DNA of 64,000 nt from Clostridium chauvoei (GTDB lineage Bacteria; Bacillota; Clostridia; Clostridiales; Clostridiaceae). Each line of letters opens with the position of its first letter. The stretch's first letter is position 1. Of the stretch, positions 42,195-51,465 are shown in pieces. The translations under genes and the position numbers were made by a program. Under the pieces are notes generated by a model. The model saw nothing but the letters and a program-made list of their open reading frames with translations, did not search any database and was not told the DNA's origin. The stretch is taken from the NCBI RefSeq assembly GCF_002327185.1, contig NZ_CP018624.1:806001-870000 (forward strand), in the 5' to 3' direction.

Positions 42195-43469
42195 CTAGTA
42201 ATAATATAGTATTAGATTTATTATAGCCATAAGTCCCATAAAGACATCAGCTAAGTTCCAAACTATATCCATACTAACTAGTGAACCGAAGAACACCATT
42301 AAACCAACAGCTAATCTATATAATTGAACATATATTTTTTTATCAGTTATAAATGATATATTAGCTTCACCATAATAGTAGTTACCAACTATTGAACTAA
42401 AGGCAAATAGTAATATACATATTGAAATAAATATTCCACCCCATGAGCCAAGTTGTGATGTAAGAGCCATTTGAGTAAGTTGAATACCTTTTATAGAACC
42501 ATCAAGTGGAGCACCAGATAGAAGAATTATAAATGCAGTACAACTACAAATTATAATTGTATCAGTAAACACACCTAATGTTTGGATTAAACCTTGTTTA
42601 ACAGGATGAGATACAGAAGCAGTAGCAGCTGCATTAGGAGCAGAACCCATACCAGCTTCGTTTGAGAATAAACCTCTCTTTATACCTTGCATTAAAGCAG
42701 CACCAACACCACCACCAAGTAATGGGCCTACACCAAAAGCATTTTCAAAAATTAATTTTAAAATTCCAGGAATTTCATTAAAGTTTCTTAAAACTATAAA
42801 TAAAGCAACAATTATGTACGCAACGGCCATTATAGGAACAAGAACTCCAGATACCTTTGCAACTCTATTAACTCCACCAAATATTATGATTACAGTTAAT
42901 ATTGTAAGTATTAAACCTAAAATAGTTCTATTGAATCCAAAAGATTCATTTAATGCAAGCGTGATAGTATTTGCTTGTACTGAGTTAAATACAAGACCAA
43001 ATGTTATAGTTATAAGTATTGCAAATAATACTCCCATCCACTTCTTTTTAAGTCCTTTTTCCATGTAGTAAGCTGGACCACCTCTAAATGAATCTCCATC
43101 TTTTACTTTGTAAATTTGAGCTAAAGTAGATTCAACAAAACTTGATGCAGAGCCTATTAATGCAATAAGCCACATCCAAAAGATTGCACCAGGACCACCA
43201 ATTGCAAGTGCAGTAGCGATACCTGCTAAGTTACCAGTACCAACTCTTGAAGCAGTACTAATACAAAATGCTTGGAATGAAGAAACTGAGTTTTTAGCAC
43301 CACCACTATTAGAATCTCCTAAAAGTCTAAACATTTCTTTAATATTCGTAAATTGAACAAATTTTGTTTTAAAAGTAAAATATAATCCAATAACGATTAA
43401 CATAGCTATCAGTATGTAAGTCCATAGGAAATCATTAAAGGTTAAAATAATCTTGTTTAGTAATTCCAT
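42195..43469 (-). CDS. Alanine/glycine:cation symporter (AGCS family), frameshifted near the C-terminus
   Basis: 424 residues with about ten membrane helices. Family marks: SAFQAFCISTASRVGTGNLA near 62, GGPGAIFWMWLIALIGSASSFVESTLAQ, GGPAYYMEKGL and KRGLFSNEAGMGSAPNAAA. It imports alanine or glycine with Na+ or H+. The frame ends in LILYYY, while the expected 40-residue cytoplasmic tail lies in the adjacent frame (42073-42194). All membrane helices but perhaps the last are complete, so activity may survive. AAGGGGG precedes the ATG. Confidence 0.88.
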   Translation of the reverse strand: MELLNKIILTFNDFLWTYILIAMLIVIGLYFTFKTKFVQFTNIKEMFRLLGDSNSGGAKNSVSSFQAFCISTASRVGTGNLAGIATALAIGGPGAIFWMWLIALIGSASSFVESTLAQIYKVKDGDSFRGGPAYYMEKGLKKKWMGVLFAILITITFGLVFNSVQANTITLALNESFGFNRTILGLILTILTVIIIFGGVNRVAKVSGVLVPIMAVAYIIVALFIVLRNFNEIPGILKLIFENAFGVGPLLGGGVGAALMQGIKRGLFSNEAGMGSAPNAAATASVSHPVKQGLIQTLGVFTDTIIICSCTAFIILLSGAPLDGSIKGIQLTQMALTSQLGSWGGIFISICILLFAFSSIVGNYYYGEANISFITDKKIYVQLYRLAVGLMVFFGSLVSMDIVWNLADVFMGLMAIINLILYYY

Positions 43470-43721
43470 GTTTTTTCCCCCTTAGTATTTATATAAAATT
43501 ATTATAAGTTAAATAACGTATTTACTATAGTTATTTTATAATAGTATTTGAAATTTTGCAAGAAGAAAAATCATTTAATTCATAAAAAATATTTTAAATA
43601 GAAAAAATGGCAATAATTATAGTGTAAATTAAGCTCTTATTGAAATGTGATGAAGTGATAACTGACAACTTATTCAAAAATACAAGTGATTAACAGGGGC
43701 TTTTTAGAAATAATTAGAATG

Positions 43722-43756
43722 AAAATAAAAAAGAGCTAGAAAAACATCTAGCTCTA
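43722..43756 (-). terminator. Terminator of the class A PBP gene
   Basis: Read on the - strand: AGAGCTAGA, loop, TCTAGCTCT, then TTTTTTATTTT. Confidence 0.8.
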
Positions 43757-43760
43757 TAAA

Positions 43761-46352
43761 TTAATAAATTAAATTATACAATCCTCTTAATGTTAATAAT
43801 GGATTAGCTCTAAAGAAATTATTTCTTTCATTATTATTAGGGTGAGGAAGATTTCTATTATTTTCATTAGGATTATCTCCAGCACTACCATTGTTATTTT
43901 CATGATCATTATTGGTATCCCCAACATTATTATCTGTAGCATTATCAGGATTAGTAGGATTATTATTAGTATTATTATTGTTGTTATTATTATGTTGATT
44001 TTCCACTTTTTTTGGTGGTTCTGGTTTTGTATCATCCTTTTGTGTTGGAAGTATATATGGATAATCAGCAGTTCCTGAATAAGGATTATCTTTTCTTATA
44101 AATACTCTATCTTGAATTAAAGATTTTGGAGTATTTTCTGTAGCTAATTTATTATTATTTTTATTTACTTTAGCACTAACATGAACATCACATACGCCAG
44201 TAGGTTCTGTGCCAGCTATAAATAACTCATTATGAATTCTAGATCCTCTTGGATCTCTTGAGCAAAGATCTGTAGGTCTTTTTCCTGAATCTCTACACAC
44301 AGGAACACTTACAACACCTTCAGGCATTTCTGCAATTTCTTTGTATTCTAAACCGTCGTGAATAGGGGACATAACTCTACCCCATAAGGCAGCAGCTGAT
44401 GAACTATAACTTGCACCACCCATAGGTCTATGATTATCATATCCAATCCATACAGCACCTGAATAATATGGTGTTAAACCTTCAAATAGGAAATCAGTAA
44501 CCTTCTCAGTAGTACCAGTTTTACCTATTACAGGAACATTACTAAGTTTAGCGTTAGCGCCATCAAAAGTAAGAGGTCCTTTTAGCAACTCTTGCATTAT
44601 ATATGCAGCTTGCGGTGAAAATACTTGAGTTTGCTTCGGTTCAGATTCTAATATAACCTTACCAGTTGCATCTACAACTTTTGTATAAAGTCTTGGTTCA
44701 GTATAAATACCTTTATTACCGAAGGTACCAAAGGCTGCTGATAGAATTAAAGTATTACCACCTTCACTAGGATCATTAGATTCACCAAGTGCTAAAGTTG
44801 ATAATGTAGTACTATCATCATAAACTAAACCAAGTTTTTGAGCATAAGATAAACCAGTTTTAGTTCCAATTGTATGTTCGACTATAACTGTAGGAACATT
44901 TTTAGATAATGCAAGTGATTCACGTGGTGTAATTAAACCATCAAACTTAAAGTTCCAGTTATTTGGACTATATCCACCATATTGATCACCGATTGAAGCT
45001 GGTAATGGAGCATCATCTATAACGGATGCTGCAGTAAATTGCTTGCTATCAATAGCAGGACCATAAACTGTTAATGGTTTTGTAGTTGATCCAATAGATC
45101 TTAAAATATCATAAGCTCTATTAGTTGATCTTGCAGGTTGAGTACCTCTACCTCCAATTAATGCTTTAACTTCACCAGTTCTATAGTCCATTACAACAGC
45201 TGAAGCTTGAAGTAGTGGAACTCCATTTTCATCAAATTCCTCAGGGTTAGCATATTGATCTATTGAAAGGTTATCTCTATTATCTAATATAGCTTGAGTA
45301 GAATCTTGAATAGTTCTATCCATTGTAGTATATATTTTTAAACCACCATTAACCATAAGTTTTGAAATTTCTTCATCTGTATATTTATATTTATCTTTCA
45401 AATCTTTTTTTACCTGATCTACAGCAGGGTAAGCAAACCATTCATAATTTAAAGTATAGTCTGTTTCAGATTGAGAAAAAGCAAATTCATTATTGTCTAC
45501 AAATTTATAAGCTTCATCAAATTCTGCTTGTGTTATATATCCTAAATCCCTCATCTTCATAAGAACAGTTTTAGTTCTATCAAGATATTTGACAGGATTT
45601 TCCTTGTTCTCAGGATTATAAGGACTATAAGTTGTTGGAGCTTGTGTAAGCCCTGCAATAAATGCACACTCAGGAAGTGTTAGTTGTTCAGCAGGTTTTT
45701 CAAAGTAGTAAAGAGACGCAGCTTGAACACCATAAACTAATCCACCTAAAGGAATTGTATTAAGGTATGTTTTTAGAATTTCATCTTTAGAAATTTTAGA
45801 TTCTAGTTTTAAAGATAGATAAATTTCCTTAACTTTTCTTTCTATAGTAGTTTCATTAGTTAAAACAGTATTTTTAATAAGTTGCTGAGTAAGAGTGGAA
45901 GCTCCATGAAGTCCACCATCACCGGTGAAAATATAAATAACATCTCTATAAAGAGCACCTAATATTCTTCTAATGTCAATACCTTTATGTTGGTAAAAAC
46001 GTTCATCTTCTATTGCAACACATGCATCTTTAAGATTTTGAGGTATTTTATCAAAATCAAGTACATATCTTTCTTCTTCAGTTGGAAGATTATCAATGTA
46101 TTGGCCTTTATTATCATAAAGCATAGAAGGTTGACTTAAGTTTAATATTGCATTTACATCAAGTGGCGGAGCACTTTTAATAATTGCAAAAACATAACCT
46201 AGTCCTACAACGGAAAATAATAATGTGGCTATTAATATTCCGAGTAAAAACCTCTTAAAAAATTTTTTATATTTAGACTGATTTTTCTTATTACCATTTT
46301 TCTTAGCTTTAGCTTGGCTTTTATCTAGTTTAGAATTATCTTTCTTAGCCAT
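43761..46352 (-). CDS. Class A penicillin-binding protein (PBP1A type)
   Basis: 863 residues from the ATG at 46352 (GGGAGG upstream; an in-frame GTG five codons earlier is less likely). A lysine-rich cytoplasmic start is followed by a membrane helix (LLGILIATLLFSVVGLGYVFA), then the GT51 glycosyltransferase (AIEDERFYQHKGID, GASTLTQQL, LNTIPLGG). The transpeptidase carries SIGSTTKP (SxxK), LSKN (SxN) and GKTGTTEK (KTG). It polymerises and cross-links peptidoglycan. The last 90 residues are an Asn/Pro/Asp-rich low-complexity tail ending LLTLRGLYNLIY. Confidence 0.93.
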   Translation of the reverse strand: MAKKDNSKLDKSQAKAKKNGNKKNQSKYKKFFKRFLLGILIATLLFSVVGLGYVFAIIKSAPPLDVNAILNLSQPSMLYDNKGQYIDNLPTEEERYVLDFDKIPQNLKDACVAIEDERFYQHKGIDIRRILGALYRDVIYIFTGDGGLHGASTLTQQLIKNTVLTNETTIERKVKEIYLSLKLESKISKDEILKTYLNTIPLGGLVYGVQAASLYYFEKPAEQLTLPECAFIAGLTQAPTTYSPYNPENKENPVKYLDRTKTVLMKMRDLGYITQAEFDEAYKFVDNNEFAFSQSETDYTLNYEWFAYPAVDQVKKDLKDKYKYTDEEISKLMVNGGLKIYTTMDRTIQDSTQAILDNRDNLSIDQYANPEEFDENGVPLLQASAVVMDYRTGEVKALIGGRGTQPARSTNRAYDILRSIGSTTKPLTVYGPAIDSKQFTAASVIDDAPLPASIGDQYGGYSPNNWNFKFDGLITPRESLALSKNVPTVIVEHTIGTKTGLSYAQKLGLVYDDSTTLSTLALGESNDPSEGGNTLILSAAFGTFGNKGIYTEPRLYTKVVDATGKVILESEPKQTQVFSPQAAYIMQELLKGPLTFDGANAKLSNVPVIGKTGTTEKVTDFLFEGLTPYYSGAVWIGYDNHRPMGGASYSSSAAALWGRVMSPIHDGLEYKEIAEMPEGVVSVPVCRDSGKRPTDLCSRDPRGSRIHNELFIAGTEPTGVCDVHVSAKVNKNNNKLATENTPKSLIQDRVFIRKDNPYSGTADYPYILPTQKDDTKPEPPKKVENQHNNNNNNNTNNNPTNPDNATDNNVGDTNNDHENNNGSAGDNPNENNRNLPHPNNNERNNFFRANPLLTLRGLYNLIY

Positions 46353-46411
46353 CGGTTCCTCCCTCACAAATTTATATTTAGTAAATGTAATTAAAATAAA
46401 TATTATAGCTT

Positions 46412-46439
46412 ATTATAGCATATTTATATAAAGAGTAAA
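46412..46439 (-). promoter_or_regulatory. Probable promoter of the PBP gene
   Basis: On the - strand TTTACT, 16-base spacer, TATAAT. Confidence 0.45.
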
Positions 46440-46461
46440 ATAATAACTCTAAAAGGTGAAT

Positions 46462-47118
46462 ATGAACTATTATACAAAAAAACCTAAAAAGCATATAAAA
46501 ATTAAGCATAAAAAGCTTATATTGGTCATTATTACCATATTTTTTGTTTTTAATTCTTTATTATATTTTTTTGATAGAAGTATTTTGCCAGCATTGATAA
46601 ATATAGCAGAAATTGAAATGAAGAGAGAAGCAACAGATATAATACAACAAACTGCATTAGATATTTATTCAAAATATTTTAATTATGATGACGTTATGAT
46701 AATTGAAAAAGATAATGAAGGTAATATTACCATGGTAAGAGCAGATACTGTAAAATTAAATTATCTTTCATCAAAGTTAATCTTAGAGTGTAATAAGAAA
46801 ATAGATGAATTAGAGAATTTAGGTATAAAAATTCCAATGGGATATATGACTAACAATTCTGTAACTCATAATTTAGGTCCTAAAATAAATATTAAAATGG
46901 AGCAAGTAGGGAATATATCTAGTAATTACGAGTCAGTATTTGAAAGTGCTGGAATAAATCAGACAAGGCATAAAATATATTTAAATGTAAAATTAAATAT
47001 GAAAGTTATAATACCTTTAAATAGTGAAGAAGTAGAAGTTACTTGTCAAATTCCTATAGCAGAAACTATAATAGTTGGAAAAATACCAGATACAGCCTTG
47101 GAATTTAATAAACAATAA
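46462..47118 (+). CDS. yunB: Sporulation protein YunB
   Basis: 218 residues from ATG 46462 after AAAAGG. A basic start, one membrane helix (KLILVIITIFFVFNSLLYFF), then KREATDIIQQTALDIYSKYF, LECNKKIDELENLGIKIPMGYMT and GINQTRHKIYLNVKLNMKVI, the YunB pattern. YunB is made in the mother cell under sigma-E and needed for normal spore formation. It diverges from the PBP gene across a 110-base gap. Confidence 0.88.
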   Translation: MNYYTKKPKKHIKIKHKKLILVIITIFFVFNSLLYFFDRSILPALINIAEIEMKREATDIIQQTALDIYSKYFNYDDVMIIEKDNEGNITMVRADTVKLNYLSSKLILECNKKIDELENLGIKIPMGYMTNNSVTHNLGPKINIKMEQVGNISSNYESVFESAGINQTRHKIYLNVKLNMKVIIPLNSEEVEVTCQIPIAETIIVGKIPDTALEFNKQ

Positions 47119-47161
47119 TAAAAAGGCTATTACAAAAATAACCAAATGGTTAAAAGGGAAC

Positions 47162-47188
47162 GGTGGATTAAATAAAATCCACCTTCTT
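47162..47188 (+). terminator. Probable terminator after yunB
   Basis: GGTGGATT, AAATAA, AATCCACC, then TTCTTTG; weak T-run. Confidence 0.55.
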
Positions 47189-47248
47189 TGCATAAACTTA
47201 ATTTATAAAATCATTTAAGTTATATTAAGTAGTATTTTTTTATAAAAA

Positions 47249-47294
47249 AAGAAACTGCAACAAAATTATTTAAAATTCTTTTGGAACAGTTTCC
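47249..47294 (-). terminator. Terminator of hpt
   Basis: On the - strand GAAACTG...CAGTTTC with further pairing inside, followed by TTTTTTT. Confidence 0.65.
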
Positions 47295-47318
47295 TATTAT
47301 ATATGTAGAAATTTCTAA

Positions 47319-47849
47319 TTAGCTTTCCCAGTTAAATACGTAAGGAACATTTCTATAAAAACTTTCATAATCTAATCCATAGCCAACTACGAATAAATCT
47401 TCTATTTCAAAGCAGCAATAGTCAGGTGTAAGGCTTACTTTTCTTCTTGAAGGCTTATCTAGTAGCACGCAAGTTTTAACTGAATTTGCTCCACGGCTTT
47501 TAACATAGTTTATAACGAATTCCATAGTATATCCTGTATCCATTATATCATCAACAATTAATACATCCCAACCTTCTATATTATCAGGAATATCATTAAC
47601 TACTTTAACTTCACCAGTACTATGCTCACCATGACCATAACTAGAAGTTGTCATAAACCCAACTTTAGCTTTGCAATCTAATGCTCTGAATATATCAGCT
47701 CCAAACACAAAGCTTCCTCTAAGTAGAGGTAAAACATAAAGTTTTTTATCTTTATATTCTTCAGTTATAACTTTTCCTAATTCCGCTATTCTAGTTTTAA
47801 TTTGTTCTTCTGTAAAAAGTATATTACGTTTTTTATTTTCTATATTCAT
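47319..47849 (-). CDS. hpt: Hypoxanthine phosphoribosyltransferase
   Basis: 176 residues, standard length. The PRPP-binding motif VLIVDDIMDTGYTMEFV is unmistakable, and LPLLRGSFVFGADI near the N-terminus is typical. It salvages hypoxanthine (and guanine) to the nucleotide. It has its own promoter (TTGACA-17-TACTAT) and terminator. AGGGTT precedes the ATG. Confidence 0.94.
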   Translation of the reverse strand: MNIENKKRNILFTEEQIKTRIAELGKVITEEYKDKKLYVLPLLRGSFVFGADIFRALDCKAKVGFMTTSSYGHGEHSTGEVKVVNDIPDNIEGWDVLIVDDIMDTGYTMEFVINYVKSRGANSVKTCVLLDKPSRRKVSLTPDYCCFEIEDLFVVGYGLDYESFYRNVPYVFNWES

Positions 47850-47910
47850 ATTTTAACCCTCCAAAATGTAGTATTTTAAAGCATAATGACGTATTTACAA
47901 TATTTAATTA

Positions 47911-47939
47911 ATAGTATAAAATTATATGAAAGTTGTCAA
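47911..47939 (-). promoter_or_regulatory. Promoter of hpt
   Basis: On the - strand TTGACA, 17-base spacer, TACTAT, about 60 bases before the start codon. Confidence 0.7.
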
Positions 47940-47982
47940 GTATATATAAGAAAGCAAAATAAAGAAAATGAGGTAAGTAATA

Positions 47983-49779
47983 ATGATATATGGAAATATA
48001 GATGGAGTAAAAAAGTGTTTTTTAGAAGAGCTTGAAAATCTTTATAAAACTAAAGTTCTTAAAGATGAAACCTTTAGCATGGAAATTTTAGAAACTATAA
48101 CTCGTATATCTACTATTTTAGAAAGAGAAGTAAGTGTAGGCGTTGATAGAAGAGGAAAAGTAGTTTCTGTAGCAATTGGAGATTCCACTTCTGTTGAAAT
48201 AGGAATGATAGATATAAAGGAAAAGAGATTATCTGGAGTTAGAATAATCCATACACATCCAAATGGCTTATGCAATTTCTCAGCTTTAGATTTAACTGCT
48301 TTATTAAAATTAAAATTAGATGCTATAGTAGCAGTAGGAATTTACGGTGGTAAAATTATAGATTGTTCATTGGGTATGTTAACTATAACTGATGATATGT
48401 TAGATTATGAAGAAAAAAACAATCTTTCTGTTGATGAAATTCTTTCAATAAATATTTTAGATAAGATTAAATATATTGAAGGGTTAATAAAAGAAAAAGA
48501 AATAATAGAAGAAGATGAAGAAAAAGCTATATTAGTAGGCTCTGATACAAAAGAAAGTCTTGAAGAATTAAAAGAACTTACAAAAGCTTGTGAAATTCCA
48601 GTTTTAGATATGATTTTTCAAAGTAGAAGTAAAATAGATCCAGCTTTTTATATAGGAAAAGGAAAGGTTTTAGAAATAGCTCATTTAAGACAAACAGAAA
48701 GAGCGAATCTGATTATTTTTGATGACGAACTTTCAGGTTCACAAGTTAGAAACTTAGAGGCTGCACTTGGGGCTAAAGTAATAGATAGAACTACATTAAT
48801 ACTAGAGATATTTGCAAGAAGAGCTAGAAGTAAGGAATCTAAAATTCAAGTAGAATTAGCTCAACTTAAATATAGATTAGGAAGACTTCAAGGATTAGGA
48901 ACAGTACTTTCAAGAACAGGAGGAGGTATTGGGACTAGAGGACCTGGAGAAAAGAAACTTGAAACTGATAGAAGACATATAAGAGAAACGATATATGATT
49001 TAAATGCAGAACTTAAAAAGATTAAAAAAATAAGGGAAACACAAAGAGAAAAAAGAAACAAAGAGAGTATTCCAAAAGTATCATTAGTAGGATATACAAA
49101 TGCCGGTAAATCTACTTTGAGAAATAAGCTTTGCGATATAGCAACGCAAAAAGAAGCTAAGGAAAAAGAAAAAGTTTTTGAAGCAGATATGTTATTTGCA
49201 ACATTAGATATTACTACTAGAGCTATAGTTTTAGGTAACAAAGGAGTAGTAACTCTTACAGATACAGTAGGGTTTGTAAGAAAATTACCTCATGATTTAG
49301 TAGAGGCATTTAAATCTACTCTTGAGGAAGTTATATATTCAGATTTATTATGTCATGTTGTAGATACATCATCTAATTATGCTTTAGAACAAATAAAGGC
49401 AGTAGAAGATGTATTAGAAGAACTTGGAGCTAAAGATAAGGATACTATATTGGTTTTAAATAAAATAGATAAAGCCACAGAAGAACAAATTCAAGTGGTA
49501 AAGGAAGCTTGCAAGGAATATAATACAATTGAAATATCAGCTAAAGAAGGATTAAACTTAGAAAACCTTTTGAAAATTATAGAGGAACAACTTCCTTATA
49601 AAATGAAAAAGTGTGAGTATTTAATTCCATATGATAGAAGCGATATGAACTCATATCTTCATAGAAATGGAAGAGTATTTGAAGAGGACTATAGAAATGA
49701 AGGAACATATATGCTTGTTGAATTAGATGACGAAACTTTTAATAAATCAAGCGAATTTATAATAAATACAATAATATAA
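47983..49779 (+). CDS. hflX: GTPase HflX with an N-terminal JAMM-like domain
   Basis: 598 residues, about 170 more than the usual HflX. The C-terminal part (about 180-598) is HflX: the N-terminal glycine-rich domain (RSKIDPAFYIGKGKV, IFDDELSGSQVRNLE), the GTRGPGEKKLETDRR linker, and the G domain with GYTNAGKST near 369, TDTVGFV and LNKID. HflX splits stalled or stressed ribosomes. The extra N-terminal part has VSVGVDRRGKVVSVAIGD and HTHPNGLCNFSALD. That is H90xH92, seven residues, S100, two residues, D103: the JAMM/MPN+ metal site spacing. A metallo-isopeptidase-like or RadC-like fold is inferred. Confidence 0.85.
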   Translation: MIYGNIDGVKKCFLEELENLYKTKVLKDETFSMEILETITRISTILEREVSVGVDRRGKVVSVAIGDSTSVEIGMIDIKEKRLSGVRIIHTHPNGLCNFSALDLTALLKLKLDAIVAVGIYGGKIIDCSLGMLTITDDMLDYEEKNNLSVDEILSINILDKIKYIEGLIKEKEIIEEDEEKAILVGSDTKESLEELKELTKACEIPVLDMIFQSRSKIDPAFYIGKGKVLEIAHLRQTERANLIIFDDELSGSQVRNLEAALGAKVIDRTTLILEIFARRARSKESKIQVELAQLKYRLGRLQGLGTVLSRTGGGIGTRGPGEKKLETDRRHIRETIYDLNAELKKIKKIRETQREKRNKESIPKVSLVGYTNAGKSTLRNKLCDIATQKEAKEKEKVFEADMLFATLDITTRAIVLGNKGVVTLTDTVGFVRKLPHDLVEAFKSTLEEVIYSDLLCHVVDTSSNYALEQIKAVEDVLEELGAKDKDTILVLNKIDKATEEQIQVVKEACKEYNTIEISAKEGLNLENLLKIIEEQLPYKMKKCEYLIPYDRSDMNSYLHRNGRVFEEDYRNEGTYMLVELDDETFNKSSEFIINTII

Positions 49780-49817
49780 AAATATAATAGTAGTAAGTAC
49801 TTTATGGAGTTGATTAA

Positions 49818-50477
49818 GTGGGAAAAAAGCATAGAGATCCTGATCCAACACAAGGGGATGAAAATGTTACTTCAGAAGAAAATATTGAATCCATTGAAGG
49901 AGAGCAAATAGCTCAAGGTAATACTAAGAATAATTCGAAAGAAAGTACTACAGGAGAAGGGACATCTAATGCTAATAAAACTGCAACAGAAAGTACTACT
50001 AATAATAAAACTGCTCAGGGCAAAACTTTAAATGATAGATTCAATAATATGGCTACATTAGCAGGGCAAGTAAATACCTTTCAAACAGATATAGCTTCTT
50101 TAAATGTTGGTGGAGAAGATGAAAGAATATTTTATGATAGAAAAATAAGGCCATTAATAGACGAGATGTTTTTTTTAACACAATCAGCTCAGTCTATGGC
50201 TATTGTATCTCAAAGTATGCAGTCTATAGCTTTTGCTAAAAAGAAGCAAATTAAGTTTCCAGTAGATTTAAGTTATGAAATAACTAAGGAAATATACTGT
50301 ATGTTTCAAGTGTTAAAAAAGAGAAATTCCGTATATAGAAAAATAATAGAGGATGACCTTGAACGGTGTAATATGCCTAGCGATAACTGTTATGAATCAG
50401 ATTTTTTTGATTTAGATGAAGAGTGTTTTGACCAAATAAATAACTATTGTAATAGTTTTTACTGCGATGAGGATTAG
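49818..50477 (+). CDS. Protein of unknown function, disordered start and acidic Cys-rich end
   Basis: 219 residues from a GTG start with GGAGTT upstream. Residues 1-75 are Thr/Asn/Glu-rich and surely disordered. The middle is helical (NMATLAGQVNTFQTDIASL; AQSMAIVSQSMQSIAFAKKKQ). The last 45 residues are acidic, with five cysteines (CNMPSDNCYESDFFDLDEEC... CNSFYC). No family is recognised. A small surface or spore-associated protein is possible. Confidence 0.6.
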   Translation: MGKKHRDPDPTQGDENVTSEENIESIEGEQIAQGNTKNNSKESTTGEGTSNANKTATESTTNNKTAQGKTLNDRFNNMATLAGQVNTFQTDIASLNVGGEDERIFYDRKIRPLIDEMFFLTQSAQSMAIVSQSMQSIAFAKKKQIKFPVDLSYEITKEIYCMFQVLKKRNSVYRKIIEDDLERCNMPSDNCYESDFFDLDEECFDQINNYCNSFYCDED

Positions 50478-50496
50478 ACTTCAACGCAGTTTTTTC
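50461..50496 (+). terminator. Weak terminator overlapping the gene end
   Basis: ACTGCG and CGCAGT enclose an 18-base loop containing the stop codon, then TTTTTTC. Confidence 0.5.
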
Positions 50497-50541
50497 ATAT
50501 AATAATTATTATAATACAATAAAAAGAGGAGTAAATTTTAA

Positions 50542-51438
50542 ATGGCAAGAGCAATAATTGATTATCAAAAAGCATTTAAAGAAATTACTAATACATTAAC
50601 TAAAAATGAAAATATCTTATCTATATTTGTATTTGGAAGTATAGTTTCAGGAGATTTATGGGAAGAATCAGATATAGATTTATTTGTTTTATGTAAGGAT
50701 GAGTTTGATGAAGTTAGAGATGTATATTTAGAATCATTATCTATACCAATTCATATTAAGTTTTTAAGCAAAGATTCCTTTGTTAATTTATGTAATGAAG
50801 TAGGTAAGAAGAGTATTATAAAAGATACTTTAATGTCTTCTAAGTTAATATATTCAAAAGATAGTGATATAGAAAAATTTTATAGCGAAATAAAGTATAT
50901 AGCATCTAAAGATAAGGAAATCTGGAATCTTGTATATCTAGGAAAGCTTCTTAAGGATATAGGGATTTGTAAAAAATATTTACATAATGGAGGAATATAT
51001 ACTTGTTATGAAATATTAATAAGAGTTTTAGATAACTACTCAAAATTATATTTAAGTATGAATGGATTCAGTGTAAGTAAGGATTCATTAACAATGGCAT
51101 GTAACTTTAATGATTCTTTTGATGAAAAAGTAAATAAGATTTTATTTAAAGAGTTAGATGTAAATAATATAAACGAGATATTAAAATATATTGAAGACTT
51201 TGTAGATATTAATCTAAAGGATTCAACTAAGGAATTATTAGAATTTTTAAAAGAACAAAACATTCCTTTAAGTTCTTATGAAATACAAAATAATGATATA
51301 TTTAAAAATTTTGATATAAAGTTAGAGAATATATTAAAAAGATTATATAAGAATAATATAATTTTAAAGTCTGTTAGGGATTTTAAAGATCCTTTTGGAA
51401 ATCTTTTAACAGAAGAAAATGTATATTCATATAAATAA
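50542..51438 (+). CDS. Nucleotidyltransferase-domain protein
   Basis: 298 residues. FVFGSIVSGDLWEESDIDLFVL (about 29-50) is the GS(x10)DxD signature of the polymerase-beta-type nucleotidyltransferases (MNT/kanamycin-transferase fold). A helical region follows (about 110-230), and a winged-helix-like C-terminus. Targets of this family range from antibiotics to proteins; none can be named. A MocR-type regulator follows 27 bases later, suggesting joint regulation. Confidence 0.75.
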   Translation: MARAIIDYQKAFKEITNTLTKNENILSIFVFGSIVSGDLWEESDIDLFVLCKDEFDEVRDVYLESLSIPIHIKFLSKDSFVNLCNEVGKKSIIKDTLMSSKLIYSKDSDIEKFYSEIKYIASKDKEIWNLVYLGKLLKDIGICKKYLHNGGIYTCYEILIRVLDNYSKLYLSMNGFSVSKDSLTMACNFNDSFDEKVNKILFKELDVNNINEILKYIEDFVDINLKDSTKELLEFLKEQNIPLSSYEIQNNDIFKNFDIKLENILKRLYKNNIILKSVRDFKDPFGNLLTEENVYSYK

Positions 51439-51465
51439 TTTGCTGATTGCAATAAGAGGTATAAA

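Noticed and set aside
43842..44078. + strand frame opposite the PBP tail
   Set aside because: An Ile-rich product from the complement of AAT repeats; no start signal.
48888..49241. - strand frame of 117 codons inside hflX
   Set aside because: It lies opposite the highly conserved GTPase domain and lacks a ribosome binding site.
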